From JABCYV01 sp963729325 (GTDB taxonomy: Bacteria > Acidobacteriota > Terriglobia > Terriglobales > Acidobacteriaceae): DNA of 64,000 bases. The DNA lies in NCBI GenBank assembly GCA_963729325.1, contig CAVSNS010000010.1, forward strand, positions 62,001-126,000. The letters are read 5' to 3'. The notes under the pieces were generated by a model. That model was not told the origin of the DNA. It did no database searches and saw only the letters and a list, made by a program, of their open reading frames with translations. A program made the translations under genes and the position numbers. Positions 29,256 to 38,767 of the stretch are shown here, one piece after another (positions within the stretch are counted from its first letter, which is position 1; each line of letters opens with the position of its first letter).

Positions 29256-30383
29256 TCAGATGCACCTGCACTCGCTCCGGATCAGCACGCCGCTCATGTG
29301 TTGGGCCGTATCGCGGGCTTGCGAGAGGGTAGCATAAGGGCCATGCCAGCGCGCATGATTGGCGTCATGTCCGGCGGGACGTCCCTTGCCGTGATTGCAT
29401 TGTCCACAAGTTGACCGGTGCAGCACGATCTTGTGCGGACCGGCTTGCCAATTTTCATAGATATAGAAATCGGCGATTTGAGCTGCTGACGCTTCCGCCG
29501 CAGCAATGACGCCGGCTTCCGTCGCAATCTTCTGCAATTTGGAGCGAGTGTCGCGACGCATAGGCAGGAGCGGCAGGCGGTACACTTCTTCGATCTTCCC
29601 CATCATCGCCAGAACGGCCTTCACTGGCAGGGGGTTGGATTCGATGAAGTTGGCTTGCATCAACGCCAGATATTTGCGATGGATGCGGCGCGCCGTCGTC
29701 CAATCATTGTTCAGCGCGGCGCGAGTCATCTCCGCCATCTCCCGTGGAATCTCATTCGATGCCACCGAAATAATTCCAATTCCGCCCAGCGCAATCACCG
29801 GCAGTGTGATCGCATCATCGCCCGAGAAGACCAGGAAGTGTTCCGGCACGGCATTGCATACTTCCGCGATCTGGCTGATGTTGCCGCTGGCTTCCTTGAC
29901 TCCGGCAATATTCGGCACCTCCGCCAGCCGCGCCAGAGTTGCCGGCTCGATGTTGGCCCCGGTTCGTCCAGGGACATTGTAGAGAATAAGTGGCCTGTCG
30001 ACCGCCTCGGCTATGGTACGGAAATGGCGATACTGTCCTTCTTGCGTTGGTTTGTTGTAATAAGGCGAAGCTGTGAGGATTGCGTTTACCCCGGGCCGTG
30101 CCGCCACTTCTTTGGCTTTTTCGACGGCGTCGTGAGTTGAGTTGGAAGTCGCCCCCGCGACAATAGGCACGCGCCCAGCCGCGACCTCAATCGTGGTATC
30201 AATCACGAACAGCCACTCGTCGTGGGAGAGCGTAGGCGTCTCGCCGGTGGTCCCGCAAGGAACCAGGAAATCGACACCGGACTCGACTTGCCATGCGACC
30301 AGGTTGCGCAAGGCGGCTTCGTCGATAGAGCCGTCCTGACGGAACGGAGTTACTAAAGCCGTGCCACAGCCACGGAGTTGCAT
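29256..30383 (-). CDS. dapA: 4-hydroxy-tetrahydrodipicolinate synthase with extra C-terminal domain
   Basis: Condenses pyruvate and aspartate semialdehyde. TIM barrel: PCGTTGETPTLS, NVPGRTG, catalytic Tyr in YYNKPTQEG, and Schiff-base Lys in AGVKEASG; the barrel ends near residue 300 (EAGVIAAAE). An additional segment of about 70 residues follows without interruption: YENWQAGPHKIVLHRSTCGQ, CNHGKGR, HARWHGPYATLSQARDTAQH. The pattern W..GPHK..LHRS.CG.CN, then WHGPY.TL..A is shared, in my recall, with small stand-alone proteins, so this appears to be a fusion. CxxC and His residues suggest a metal or nucleotide binding tail. Intact frame, ATG at 30383. Third gene of the lysine operon; 375 residues versus about 295 usual. 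Confidence 0.93.
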   Translation of the reverse strand: MQLRGCGTALVTPFRQDGSIDEAALRNLVAWQVESGVDFLVPCGTTGETPTLSHDEWLFVIDTTIEVAAGRVPIVAGATSNSTHDAVEKAKEVAARPGVNAILTASPYYNKPTQEGQYRHFRTIAEAVDRPLILYNVPGRTGANIEPATLARLAEVPNIAGVKEASGNISQIAEVCNAVPEHFLVFSGDDAITLPVIALGGIGIISVASNEIPREMAEMTRAALNNDWTTARRIHRKYLALMQANFIESNPLPVKAVLAMMGKIEEVYRLPLLPMRRDTRSKLQKIATEAGVIAAAEASAAQIADFYIYENWQAGPHKIVLHRSTCGQCNHGKGRPAGHDANHARWHGPYATLSQARDTAQHMSGVLIRSECRCI

Positions 30384-30511
30384 AGCACTAAGATAACGCT
30401 AACCGGCGGGCGCGCAAAACGAGAGGTCGGGATAGCCATATTTGGCGACAGCCCGATACCGGCGAGAATGGAGGGGATGGCATTCGGGCGAGGCGATCGA
30501 GCGAGACTGCC

Positions 30512-31193
30512 TTACAGCTCCCGCCACACATCTTTGAAGTCAAAGAAGCCTTGTTTGCCTGCCAGCCACTCCGCCGCGCGCACTGCGCCCTCGGCAAATC
30601 CCCGGCGCGACTTTGAGTCGTGGCATAGGTAGATGGTGTCGTTCGCGGAATTGAGAACCAGCTCGTGCATCCCAACCACGTCTCCCTCGCGGAATGAAGT
30701 TATTTCCAGCTCGGCGCCGGATGCATCCTGAATAATTCTCCGCAGAGTCATTGCGGTTCCCGATGGCGCATCTTTTTTCTGGGCATGATGGCGCTCGAAG
30801 ATTTGCCCCAGATATTGGTGTTGGATCGCAGCCGCAGCGGTGCGCGCAACCTCGTAAAAAAGATTAATGCCGAACGAGAAATTTGCGCCGTACAGGAATC
30901 CAATCCCGCTCTGTTCGACCAGTTGCCGGACTCTGGTCACCTCGTTGTACCACCCGGTCGTGCCCACCACTATGTTCTTCCCGGCACGGACACAGGCCTC
31001 AATGTTCCCTAGCACTGCCTGCGGAGTAGTGAAATCAATCGCGACGCCAACTTTGCTCAGCCGTTCTGCGGTTAGGGCCGAAGCGTACTGATTGTCGGTG
31101 GCACATAAGACACGTTACGCGATGGCTTCGTTCCCGGGCGACGTCTGCCACCAGTGCCCCGGTCTTGCCCCGGCCTAGGATCAAAATGTCCAT
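30512..31193 (-). CDS. dapB: 4-hydroxy-tetrahydrodipicolinate reductase (one frameshift)
   Basis: NAD(P)H-dependent second step of the diaminopimelate branch. ATG at 31193 starts MDILILGRGKTGALVADVAR; the dinucleotide motif reads GRGKTG rather than the common GAxGRMG. A single extra T at about 31110 is needed to join it to ATDNQYASALTAERLSKVG and then ACVRAGKNIVVGTTGWYNEV. Catalytic loop HHAQKKDAPSGTA matches HHxxKxDAPSGTA. Restored 227 residues, on the short side for DapB. Second gene after lysC. The break is read as an error. Confidence 0.9.
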
Positions 31194-31307
31194 GCTCGGT
31201 ACCACAATCCTCTAGCCGCGAAGCACCCCTAAGAAAGCTGAACAAGTACGCAGAGAAGAATCTGGTTTCTTTGGCCAGCTTCGCGGTCCGAGACCTTAAT
31301 CTCGATC

Positions 31308-32681
31308 TTACGCAAACACCTCAGCGTCCAGGTCGGAAAAGAAGGCTTTGTGCAGCCGCCGCACTACTTCGGGCACCACATCCTCCTCGATCACGAACGT
31401 CAAATTGATCTCCGAGGCGCCTTGCGAAATCATACGGATCTTCACATCCGCCAATTCTCCGAAAACACGAGCTGCAATCCCCGGCGTCTCTCGCAGGTTC
31501 TCTCCAACTAAACACACGATTGCCTTGCGGCCCTCGTATTTCACATCTGCTAGCTTCGCTAGATCGGCCGCCAAGGCCGGAATCGATTCGGTGGAATCCA
31601 CCGTCAGCGACACACTGACCTCAGAAGTTGAAACTACATCCACCGCCACGGCGTGGCGATCAAAGGCTTCGAAAATTCCCCGCAGGAAGCCGTGCGCCAA
31701 CTGCATCCGCGGAGCAGCGACATCGACGATAGTGATGCGCTTCTTCACCGCGATCGCCTTGAAAGAATTTCGGCAGCGCGGGGCGCGTGCGCTGATGCGG
31801 GTTCCTTCACAACCGGGGTTCCGCGAATTCAGCACGTAGACCGGAATGTTCTTCTGAACCGCGGGCAGCACCGTCGCCGGGTGCAATACTTTGGCGCCGA
31901 AATATGCCAACTCCGCCGCCTCATCGAAGCTGATGACCTTGATCCGCCTCGCGTCGGCACACAGGTTCGGATCTGTAGTCATCATCCCATCCACGTCAGT
32001 CCAGATTTCGATTCGCCCGGCGTCCAACCCGGCACCTATGATGGCAGCAGAATAGTCCGATCCGCCGCGTCCAATGGTAGTGGTGATTCCCGCCTTTGAA
32101 GACCCGATGAACCCGCCCATTACCGGTACTTTACCTGCGGCCAGAAGCGGCGCCACTCTTGCCTGCAGGCGGCCATTGGTCTCCTCAAACAACGGAGCAG
32201 CACGCATGTGCGTACTGTCAGTGACAATGCAATCGCGAGAATCGACCAGCGCGGAAGCTAGTCCCAGCGCCGCAAAAGCTGCGGTCACGATCTTGCTGGA
32301 GAGCATCTCACCAAACGCCGCCACGTAGTCGGTGGTTCGCGGGGTCAATTCCCCCACAGCGGAGATACCTCGTAAGAGTTCTTCCAGATTCTCGAAGTCG
32401 GCTGCCAGGTCACTGTGAAATTCGGTGAACAGCGCCGTGCCCAGCAGTTCGCCCGCAGTGTTGTAATGACGTTCCTGCAAGGCGCGGCAGAGTTTGAGTG
32501 CAGTTTTGCGATCGCCGGACCCGGCCGCGCGAGCCATAGCCAGCAATTGGTCGGTCACCTTAGCCATGGCACTGACTACCACCACTGGCTGCTGCTCCAG
32601 TCGTCCCTTCACAATCGCGGCAGCACGCTCGATTGCCTTGGCATTCTCCACCGAGGTGCCGCCGAATTTCATGACGATCAT
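31308..32681 (-). CDS. lysC: Aspartate kinase
   Basis: Phosphorylates aspartate, entry to lysine/threonine/methionine synthesis. 457 residues, intact. N-terminal MIVMKFGGTSV (KFGGTS motif), GRGGSDYSAAIIGAGLDAG, and EIWTDVDGMMTTDPN are the ATP/aspartate sites. C-terminal ACT domains (about 305-457) start at RITIVDVAAPRMQLAHGFLR and include VGENLRETPGIAARVFGEL, typical for feedback-regulated isozymes. Sits between asd (92 bases upstream) and dapB on one strand. Likely feedback inhibited by lysine and/or threonine, which is family knowledge. Confidence 0.95.
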   Translation of the reverse strand: MIVMKFGGTSVENAKAIERAAAIVKGRLEQQPVVVVSAMAKVTDQLLAMARAAGSGDRKTALKLCRALQERHYNTAGELLGTALFTEFHSDLAADFENLEELLRGISAVGELTPRTTDYVAAFGEMLSSKIVTAAFAALGLASALVDSRDCIVTDSTHMRAAPLFEETNGRLQARVAPLLAAGKVPVMGGFIGSSKAGITTTIGRGGSDYSAAIIGAGLDAGRIEIWTDVDGMMTTDPNLCADARRIKVISFDEAAELAYFGAKVLHPATVLPAVQKNIPVYVLNSRNPGCEGTRISARAPRCRNSFKAIAVKKRITIVDVAAPRMQLAHGFLRGIFEAFDRHAVAVDVVSTSEVSVSLTVDSTESIPALAADLAKLADVKYEGRKAIVCLVGENLRETPGIAARVFGELADVKIRMISQGASEINLTFVIEEDVVPEVVRRLHKAFFSDLDAEVFA

Positions 32682-32772
32682 CGGAGGCGACCCCTCCGTC
32701 GCAGGTTAGCGCGGATAAACGCAGAGGAGGGTCGGGGCACTTGGCCAGCGGCCTCAATCTTTCTGCTGGAGA

Positions 32773-33825
32773 TCAATCCAGATATCCCCGGACCTTTAGC
32801 AACTCCGCATTCAGCACAGCGGCGCCAGCAGCGCCACGAATGGTGTTGTGAGAGAGCACGGTAAACTTCCAGTCGAGAACGGCGCACGGGCGCAAGCGGC
32901 CAACTGTAGCCGTCATTCCTTCTCCAGAATCGACATCGAAGCGCGGCTGGGGCCGGTCGGCGGCGATGGAATAATTGACGGGCTGCTCCGGGGCGCTGGG
33001 CAGATGCAATTCCTGCGGCGCGCTCCGAAATTCGTTCCACGCCGCAATAATCTCTTCCGGCTTGGCTTTCTTCTTGAGCTTTACGGAAACTGATTCCGTG
33101 TGACCATCTTCGACCGCCACCCGGTTGCACTGCGCGCTCATCCTGAATCCGCCCGGTTCGATGCCCCCGCCATTGAGTCGACCGAGGAGCTTGAGCGTCT
33201 CCTCCTCCATCTTCTCTTCTTCTTTTGGAATGTAGGGAATCACATTGCCCAGGATGTCGAGGGAAGCCACCCCTGGGTAGCCGGCGCCGCTGACAGCTTG
33301 CATCGTGACTGCCATCACGGTATCAAGACCGAATTGGCGCTCCAAAGGAGCCAGCGCCATAACCAGACCAATAGCCGAGCAGTTTGGATTGGTAACAACG
33401 AAGCCGCCGGATTTTTTACGCCATGCCTGACATTCAAGCAACTTGACGTGGTCGGGGTTGACCTCTGGGATGACCAGCGGAACATCTTTATGCATGCGCA
33501 GCGCGCTGGAATTGGAAACCACGGCGCATCCTGCGGCTGCGAAGCTGGGCTCGAGTTCGGCGGCAATTGCTGCATCGAGGGCCGCAAAAATGATCTTGGG
33601 AGCGCCTTCCGGCCGCGCCGGAGCAACTTTCATTTCCGCCACACGCGTGGGAATGGTCGTTTTCAGCCGCCACCGAGCCGCGTCCCCGTAGAGCCGTCCC
33701 TCAGAACGGTCCGAAGCCGCGAGCCATGCCACCTCGAACCAGGGGTGGTGTTCCAACATTTGTACAAAGCGCTGCCCCACAATGCCGGTGGCGCCCAGGA
33801 TTCCTACAGGTAGTTTGGTAGACAT
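32773..33825 (-). CDS. asd: Aspartate-semialdehyde dehydrogenase (archaeal/fungal-type)
   Basis: NADPH-dependent reduction of aspartyl phosphate. 350 residues, intact. GATGIVGQRFVQMLEHHPWF is the nucleotide site; the catalytic Cys lies in VVTNPNCSAIGLVMALAPLE; His-containing GHTESVSVKLK follows. The NPNCSAIG motif with LE is the form found in archaeal and fungal-type enzymes rather than the E. coli form. First gene of the lysine operon; promoter expected in the 85 bases to the AI-2E-type permease. ATG at 33825. Confidence 0.93.
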   Translation of the reverse strand: MSTKLPVGILGATGIVGQRFVQMLEHHPWFEVAWLAASDRSEGRLYGDAARWRLKTTIPTRVAEMKVAPARPEGAPKIIFAALDAAIAAELEPSFAAAGCAVVSNSSALRMHKDVPLVIPEVNPDHVKLLECQAWRKKSGGFVVTNPNCSAIGLVMALAPLERQFGLDTVMAVTMQAVSGAGYPGVASLDILGNVIPYIPKEEEKMEEETLKLLGRLNGGGIEPGGFRMSAQCNRVAVEDGHTESVSVKLKKKAKPEEIIAAWNEFRSAPQELHLPSAPEQPVNYSIAADRPQPRFDVDSGEGMTATVGRLRPCAVLDWKFTVLSHNTIRGAAGAAVLNAELLKVRGYLD

Positions 33826-33909
33826 AATAGTTGCTTCGGATTTTACAACACGAGCGCTCAGACATTTGAGGTGGGTGGGTTGTCAGACACTGCTGAGATT
33901 ACAAGGCTG

Positions 33910-34998
33910 TCATGGCCTTGGCGCAATTTCGGTACCAAATGAGTATTCATTCAGTGGTCCGAATCGCCTCTTTTCCGCATATAAACTCCAGCGGCGCCAG
34001 ACGATGCGCAGGCTGGCCATGATTGGGATGGAAAGATAAATCCCCAGCATGCCCGCGATCTCACCGCCTGCCAGCACGCCAAAGATTGCCCCCAAAGGAT
34101 GCAACTCCATGCTTTTTCCCATGATGCGGGGTGAAATGACGTAGTCCTGGAGCAGCCGCCACACGGCCAGAAAGATCAGCAGCACGACCCAGTGTGGATA
34201 GCTGGTCAAAAGACCGACTCCAAGAATGAGGACAGCAGCCACCAGCGGTCCCACGACGGGTATGAACTCCATGATTCCGCCCGCGGTCCCGAGCACTAAA
34301 GCATAGGGCACGCGCATCAGTCCCATGAACGAGGTGTATACAACCAGCGACAACGCCGCCAGAGTCAACTGCGCCCGAATAAATTGCGCCAGCATCTGGT
34401 TGAGATCGCTCAGAACACCTTCCACCAATTCGCGCTGGGGCCGCGAATTCACAAAGGATAGGATCACCCCACTGAACGATCGTCCGTCGCGAAGAAAAAA
34501 TGCGGCCAAAATCGGGACTACGATCAACAGCCAGGACTGCTTCGCCACTTCGGCCAGACGCAGCCCCACGCGCTGAGCCAGGGCTAGAAGGTCTTGTCGA
34601 TGACTAGCCAAAAATGCTTTCATCTGTTGAGTGGTATGTGCGCTCCAGCCACGTTGGGCCCCGATCTGCTCGGCGATGCGGCCAGAACTGAAGTTATCCA
34701 CCAGCGGGGGCAGCGACTCGCTCAAACGCTGCGCTTCGTGACCGATCCTGGGTCCCACAAAGAAGAAAAATGTAGCTAGCAGAATGACCAGCAGGAAATA
34801 GATCACCGCAATGGCGCGGCCTCGACCGCGCACCCACTTCTCGACGCGCGACACCGCGGGATCAATCAGATAAGCGAAGAAAATTGCGAACAGAAATGCA
34901 ATCAGCGAACGACGCGCTGCGTATACAAAACCAAGCGCCAGCGCAAATAGCAGGACAGTGAACAGAACTCGCGTCGTGCGTATGTCAATGAAGGACAT
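33910..34998 (-). CDS. AI-2E family transporter (PerM-like)
   Basis: 362 residues with about eight hydrophobic segments: a three-helix start (LFTVLLFALALGFVYAARR, AFLFAIFFAYLIDPAVSRVE, IYFLLVILLATFFFFVG), a soluble stretch, then a C-terminal helix set including FIPVVGPLVAAVLILGVGL and YVISPRIMGKSMELHPLGAI. The last is the family-diagnostic QDYVISPRIMG. Members export small solutes or act as Na+/H+ antiporters; the AI-2 role is not general. Intact. Lies upstream of asd, same strand, but with 85 bases between, so separate unit likely. Confidence 0.88.
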   Translation of the reverse strand: MSFIDIRTTRVLFTVLLFALALGFVYAARRSLIAFLFAIFFAYLIDPAVSRVEKWVRGRGRAIAVIYFLLVILLATFFFFVGPRIGHEAQRLSESLPPLVDNFSSGRIAEQIGAQRGWSAHTTQQMKAFLASHRQDLLALAQRVGLRLAEVAKQSWLLIVVPILAAFFLRDGRSFSGVILSFVNSRPQRELVEGVLSDLNQMLAQFIRAQLTLAALSLVVYTSFMGLMRVPYALVLGTAGGIMEFIPVVGPLVAAVLILGVGLLTSYPHWVVLLIFLAVWRLLQDYVISPRIMGKSMELHPLGAIFGVLAGGEIAGMLGIYLSIPIMASLRIVWRRWSLYAEKRRFGPLNEYSFGTEIAPRP

Positions 34999-35028
34999 TC
35001 AACCTATTCATTTCCGCATCATCCTGCG

Positions 35029-35781
35029 CTAGTCTCGCACTACTTCAGTGTTATCACTGGTGACCAGAATCCGCACTACCTTGAACTGATCATCAAGCCA
35101 CAGTGCCCAGTCGCCGCCCTCACTTTTTAGATTGAAACGGTTCAGTTCACGCTCCACTCCGTGGACTGGAACCTTCTCTCGTCCGGAAAACTCCATGCTG
35201 ACCGGCATCGATGACCGCTGATGCGGATTCAAAGCACCGAACTGCGTACGTTGGCTTACCGGGCACTGGACCTGTCCCTTGTCTTGGCGGCAACCGGTAG
35301 CCAGGAATTTCCACGCCAAAATCTCCCGGTGGATAAAGAAATAGTCGTCCAGGATGCTGGTCGAAACGGGGAGCAGGAATGGATGCTCGTCCTGTTTGTC
35401 TTGGGGATTATTGTGGGAGCGCTCGATCAAGAAGTTTTCATTGGGCAGCACTACCGCTTGGGCCTGACCTGGGCTTACTTCTTTCCACTCGTACTTGACA
35501 ATATCGCCACTCGCGTTCAGTCGCAGTTCGGAAGACTGCACAGCTTTGTCAGCAGCGGCGTCGGTTTTGAACTCCGAAGTAGCGACGCTCCCGTTGTTGT
35601 TCTGTTGTATGGAAAAGGTTTCAGTTGCCACTCTGTGTCCGTTCATGAAGACACCAAATGACCCAGAGTCGACGATGTGATCTGCTGATTCCTTATCTTT
35701 CTCCTTGCCAGTCCCCGCCAAGGCTACTGAAATTAGCAGCAGCCACAACACCCCCAGTACCTGTAGGGTTCTGACGCTCAC
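35029..35781 (-). CDS. Secreted hypothetical protein
   Basis: 250 residues, intact. Signal peptide (VLGVLWLLLISVALAG, about residues 8-23). The mature protein is beta-rich: SGSFGVFMNGHRVATETFS, SSELRLNASGDIVKYEWKEV, then WKFLATGCRQ with a Cys pair (GCRQDKGQVQC). The layout 'FG.F..G..VATETFSI' is reminiscent of DUF6134-type or lipocalin-like outer-membrane-associated proteins, but I do not assign it. ATG overlaps the aroK stop (ATGA), hence co-translated with shikimate kinase. Confidence 0.65.
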   Translation of the reverse strand: MSVRTLQVLGVLWLLLISVALAGTGKEKDKESADHIVDSGSFGVFMNGHRVATETFSIQQNNNGSVATSEFKTDAAADKAVQSSELRLNASGDIVKYEWKEVSPGQAQAVVLPNENFLIERSHNNPQDKQDEHPFLLPVSTSILDDYFFIHREILAWKFLATGCRQDKGQVQCPVSQRTQFGALNPHQRSSMPVSMEFSGREKVPVHGVERELNRFNLKSEGGDWALWLDDQFKVVRILVTSDNTEVVRD

Positions 35782-36374
35782 TTCGCAGCTCCTTGAGATC
35801 CCGCTTTCGAAAGTCCCAAACTGGTTGTTATCTCCGCAGCAATGGTCTCAATGTCCTTGCCGGCGGTTTCGATGCGCAACTTGGCGGTGGCGTAGTGAGG
35901 TCTGCGGGCCTCATACAACTGGCGAAATTGCTCTAAATCGCCGCGCAACGGACGTTCCACCTGTTCCTGCTGGCAGCGGCGAAACAGCTCTTCGACTGGC
36001 GCATCGAGAAAAATCACTGACATTCCAGGTTCCTCGAGCAGAACGGCATTGTGCCTTTGCACGAAGGTTCCACCCCCTAAGGCCACGACCCGCGACGAAA
36101 TACCTAATTCTGAGAGCAACGCTCGCAGAGCCGCATGCTCCGCCCGCCGGAACTCAATTTCTCCAGACTGTTGAAAAATCTGCTCGATGCTGAGTCCTTC
36201 ACGTGCTTGAATGCGCTCGTCCAGATCCTCGAAAGGCCAGCCCAACTGGCGGCTCAACGCCCGGCCCACACTGCTCTTCCCGGCGCCCATAAAACCGATC
36301 AAGAAGACCGCCCGCCTCCCGCAAGCAGGTGCGGAGGACTTGGCCTCGGGCTGCCTGCCGGGTCTGGTTCTCAT
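35778..36374 (-). CDS. aroK: Shikimate kinase
   Basis: Phosphorylates shikimate in aromatic amino acid synthesis. Walker A GFMGAGKSSVGR, shikimate-binding DLDERI, EIEFRRAE and the glycine loop VALGGGTFVQ, then ERPLRGD (lid and adenine loop). 198 residues from ATG at 36374; a Pro/Arg-rich N-terminal extension of about 20 residues precedes the kinase core, so a later start is possible. Stop overlaps the following gene start (ATGA). Upstream neighbour on the same strand is the DUF4097 gene at 36423. Frame intact. Confidence 0.92.
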   Translation of the reverse strand: MRTRPGRQPEAKSSAPACGRRAVFLIGFMGAGKSSVGRALSRQLGWPFEDLDERIQAREGLSIEQIFQQSGEIEFRRAEHAALRALLSELGISSRVVALGGGTFVQRHNAVLLEEPGMSVIFLDAPVEELFRRCQQEQVERPLRGDLEQFRQLYEARRPHYATAKLRIETAGKDIETIAAEITTSLGLSKAGSQGAAK

Positions 36375-36422
36375 GCATGCCGCGCGCCGCAGCGTCTGTT
36401 TAAGACACCCAGCTTGATTTTT

Positions 36423-37272
36423 TTAGCGTTTCTTGAGGTGAATTTTACCACTGAAGGAAAGCAACTTAACCGAAGATGCTGCTTTGTTGAGCGTACCTGC
36501 GAAGGCACTCCCCGCCTTAATTACGAAAGGAGTGTGTTTAGGTTCCAGAAGAAAATCATTCTCCACTTTGCCTTTTACCGAGCGCGCAGTGACATCGATC
36601 GAGGCATCGGGAGGAGCGCTGGCTTCAATGTCCCCCGTGTGGCTGGTCAGCAAATATTCACCGCCGTTACCGAAGTCGCCATCGTAACTGATCCTGCCGC
36701 TGGACGAGTTGACTTGCACCCATGGGCCGCTCACCGAGACCAGCATTACATCACCTGTGACCGAAGTGATTTCTACGTGTCCATCCCGAATGTTGGTCAA
36801 TGTTACCGGCCCGTTGAGGGTTTTCACATGCACATGAGCGTCGCTGATGTCGCGCACATCCATGTTGGCAGTGGCGCCTTCGAGAGTCACATCACCATGC
36901 AATTTTTCGGCACGTAGCGGGCCAGTCATGGAGTGGAGGGTCACACTGGCGTCGGAAGGCACCGCAACTTCGTAGTCAACTCGTCCGGTGTCGGCAGTTG
37001 CTCCGGGAAGAAGATGGGAAAGAACGTTAACTCGACTGCCACTTTGAACCTGATCGATCTCGACCTTGTCAGAGTAAAGAGTCGCTGTCACGACTACCTG
37101 GCCGCCCGATCCCGGCTTGACGGAAACCGGACCATACTGGTTGATGATCGAGACCGTGGCCCGCGGACCAACGGTAAAGCGGAACTCTTTGCGGGTTTCG
37201 CCGGCGGCAAGAATCGCCAGTTACCAAGACTACGCCCGCGGCCAGACATGCCGCTCGTCGCGCTCTCTTCAT
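36423..37272 (-). CDS. DUF4097-family surface protein (one frameshift)
   Basis: ATG at 37272 gives MKRARRAACLAAGVVL, a signal peptide. A frame change at about 37205 joins EFRFTVGPRATVSIINQYG and PVSVKPGSGGQVVVTATLY to the long frame. The mature part is a repeated beta-solenoid-like fold: VRDISDAHVHVKTLNGPVTL, VEITSVTGDVMLVSVSGPWV, SSSGRISYDGDFG, all with 'V.T..G.V....' repeats that characterise DUF4097. C-terminus SFSGKIHLKKR. Often found near sigma/anti-sigma pairs in Acidobacteria, as here (37376 and 38031). Probably an envelope protein of unknown function. Confidence 0.82.
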
Positions 37273-37375
37273 TCGTGACTCTCCCCAAGATCCTGCGGTG
37301 AACCGCCGTGCCGCCTGACTCTCATCCAGCCCTGAGCCCAATCGGCTTTTGGGGTGGAGACCCTGTGTGCCAACA

Positions 37376-38002
37376 TTATGGCAGAGAACGGTTCAAAGCC
37401 ATCTCATAAACCATCGCCTTCTCCTGATAAGCATTCATCAGCGACTGCCGCGCCTCCTCATCGTTGGGATCGGCGTTCGCCTGGTCCTCGGCGTCATGGA
37501 TATAAGCATTCACGTTCCGTAGGTTGGTTTCATAGGCCTCGCGCATAGTCGGGGAGTGTGTTCCCAAGGCCTCCAGCAGCACCTGATCGTCGCCGCTGGA
37601 GGGAGCCAGGCTACTTTCCGAAACCGGCGTAACTGGCGGTTGTTGGGCAGTTTGCCGACTCATGCCACGCTGGTACGTGATTATCCCGAACGCCACTAGC
37701 AATGCTGCCGCCACCGGAACCAGCCAGGCAAGGTTCCAACGACGAGAAGGAGGTGGGACCTCCGAATCACGAAGGGGCTGACGAATCAACCCCTCTCTTC
37801 GTAGGGCAATTTCTATGGAATTCCATACCCGTGGGTTTGGTTCCTCAGAAGCCTGTAGTAGTTGGGCCTCCTTGGAAATGGCAGTCAGATCAGATATCAA
37901 GTTGGAACAGATGTAACAGGAACGCAAATGGGCTTCCTGCTCGGGTGTGTGACCCTCATCGATAATGTCCGGTAGAATTCGCTGAAACTCTGCGCAGTTC
38001 AT
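37376..38002 (-). CDS. Anti-sigma factor, zf-HC2 type
   Basis: 208 residues. N-terminal zinc finger MNCAEFQRILPDIIDEG and HLRSCYICSNL with HxxxC-xxC spacing (His at about 25, Cys pair at about 29-32), which binds the partner ECF sigma. One transmembrane helix at about 92-110 (LAWLVPVAAALLVAFGIIT), then a helical extracytoplasmic domain with AYETNLRNVNAYIHDAEDQA. It starts 28 bases after the sigma gene on the same strand. Regulates 38031 by membrane sequestration, from family knowledge. The signal it senses is not shown. Confidence 0.9.
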   Translation of the reverse strand: MNCAEFQRILPDIIDEGHTPEQEAHLRSCYICSNLISDLTAISKEAQLLQASEEPNPRVWNSIEIALRREGLIRQPLRDSEVPPPSRRWNLAWLVPVAAALLVAFGIITYQRGMSRQTAQQPPVTPVSESSLAPSSGDDQVLLEALGTHSPTMREAYETNLRNVNAYIHDAEDQANADPNDEEARQSLMNAYQEKAMVYEMALNRSLP

Positions 38003-38030
38003 ACATCCTCTCCCCGATACTTTAGGTTCC

Positions 38031-38633
38031 TCACGGCTTGGCGGCCTTTTCGGCTCTGCTCGTTTTAAGGAACTCGCGCAACTTCATGCGCGCCTTGTGC
38101 AACTGCGACTTGCTATTGCCGATGGAACACCCCACCATCCCGGCAATCTCGTTGTGTTCGTACCCTTCCACGTCGTGCAAGACGAATATAGTTCGATACC
38201 CGGGAGGCAAATCATCGATCGCCCGCTGCAGTTGCAATCGGTTGATTGAGCCCGCCAGGACCGGATCTTGTGCTCCCAGTTCTTTCCGCGGAGTCTCTTC
38301 CTCGGTCTCGATGGTCTCTTCCAGTGAAACCACGGGAAGACCCTTTTTCCGCAAGTGCATCAGGACGACATTCACCGACATGCGATGAAGCCAGGTAGAA
38401 AACGCCGATTCGCCGCGAAAAGTGGCGATCTTGCGGAACAACTGCAGGAAAGCTTCCTGAGTCAGGTCCTCGGCCTGGGCCGTATTGGCCGTCATGCGAA
38501 GGCATAGAGAATAGACACGCCGCTTATGCAGGTTGTACAGGACTTCGAAGGCTTCAGCGTCCCCGCCCTTGGCCCGCTCAATCGCCTCGGCTTCGGAAAG
38601 CCGGTCATCCTGTGGCTTTTTTGCGTCCGTCAA
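38031..38633 (-). CDS. ECF RNA polymerase sigma factor (sigma-70 family)
   Basis: 200 residues. Region 2 (FEVLYNLHKRRVYSLCLRMT, EDLTQEAFLQLFRKIATFRG) binds core polymerase and the -10 element; region 4 (LPPGYRTIFVLHDVEGYEHN, SIGNSKSQLHKARMKLRE) binds -35. A linker between the two is longer and acidic (ETIETEEETPRKEL). Followed by its anti-sigma gene. Upstream (38634-38767) is a short spacer to an MFS transporter on the same strand. Probably responds to envelope stress, inferred from the membrane anti-sigma. Confidence 0.93.
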   Translation of the reverse strand: MTDAKKPQDDRLSEAEAIERAKGGDAEAFEVLYNLHKRRVYSLCLRMTANTAQAEDLTQEAFLQLFRKIATFRGESAFSTWLHRMSVNVVLMHLRKKGLPVVSLEETIETEEETPRKELGAQDPVLAGSINRLQLQRAIDDLPPGYRTIFVLHDVEGYEHNEIAGMVGCSIGNSKSQLHKARMKLREFLKTSRAEKAAKP

Positions 38634-38767
38634 GTCGCCTTTTCCGGCCGCACTCAGTCAGATGCGGCATAACTATCTTTTCGTTGTACTGGTTGCAGTC
38701 CTTGAGTGCTTATCTCGGGCCTGCCCTAGAACGGAACCTACTGTCTCTCTTGAGCTTTTGTCGACTT

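Noticed and set aside
33825..33910. Lysine riboswitch ahead of asd/lysC
   Set aside because: The gaps upstream of asd (85 bases) and lysC (92 bases) are too short, and no L-box core was seen.
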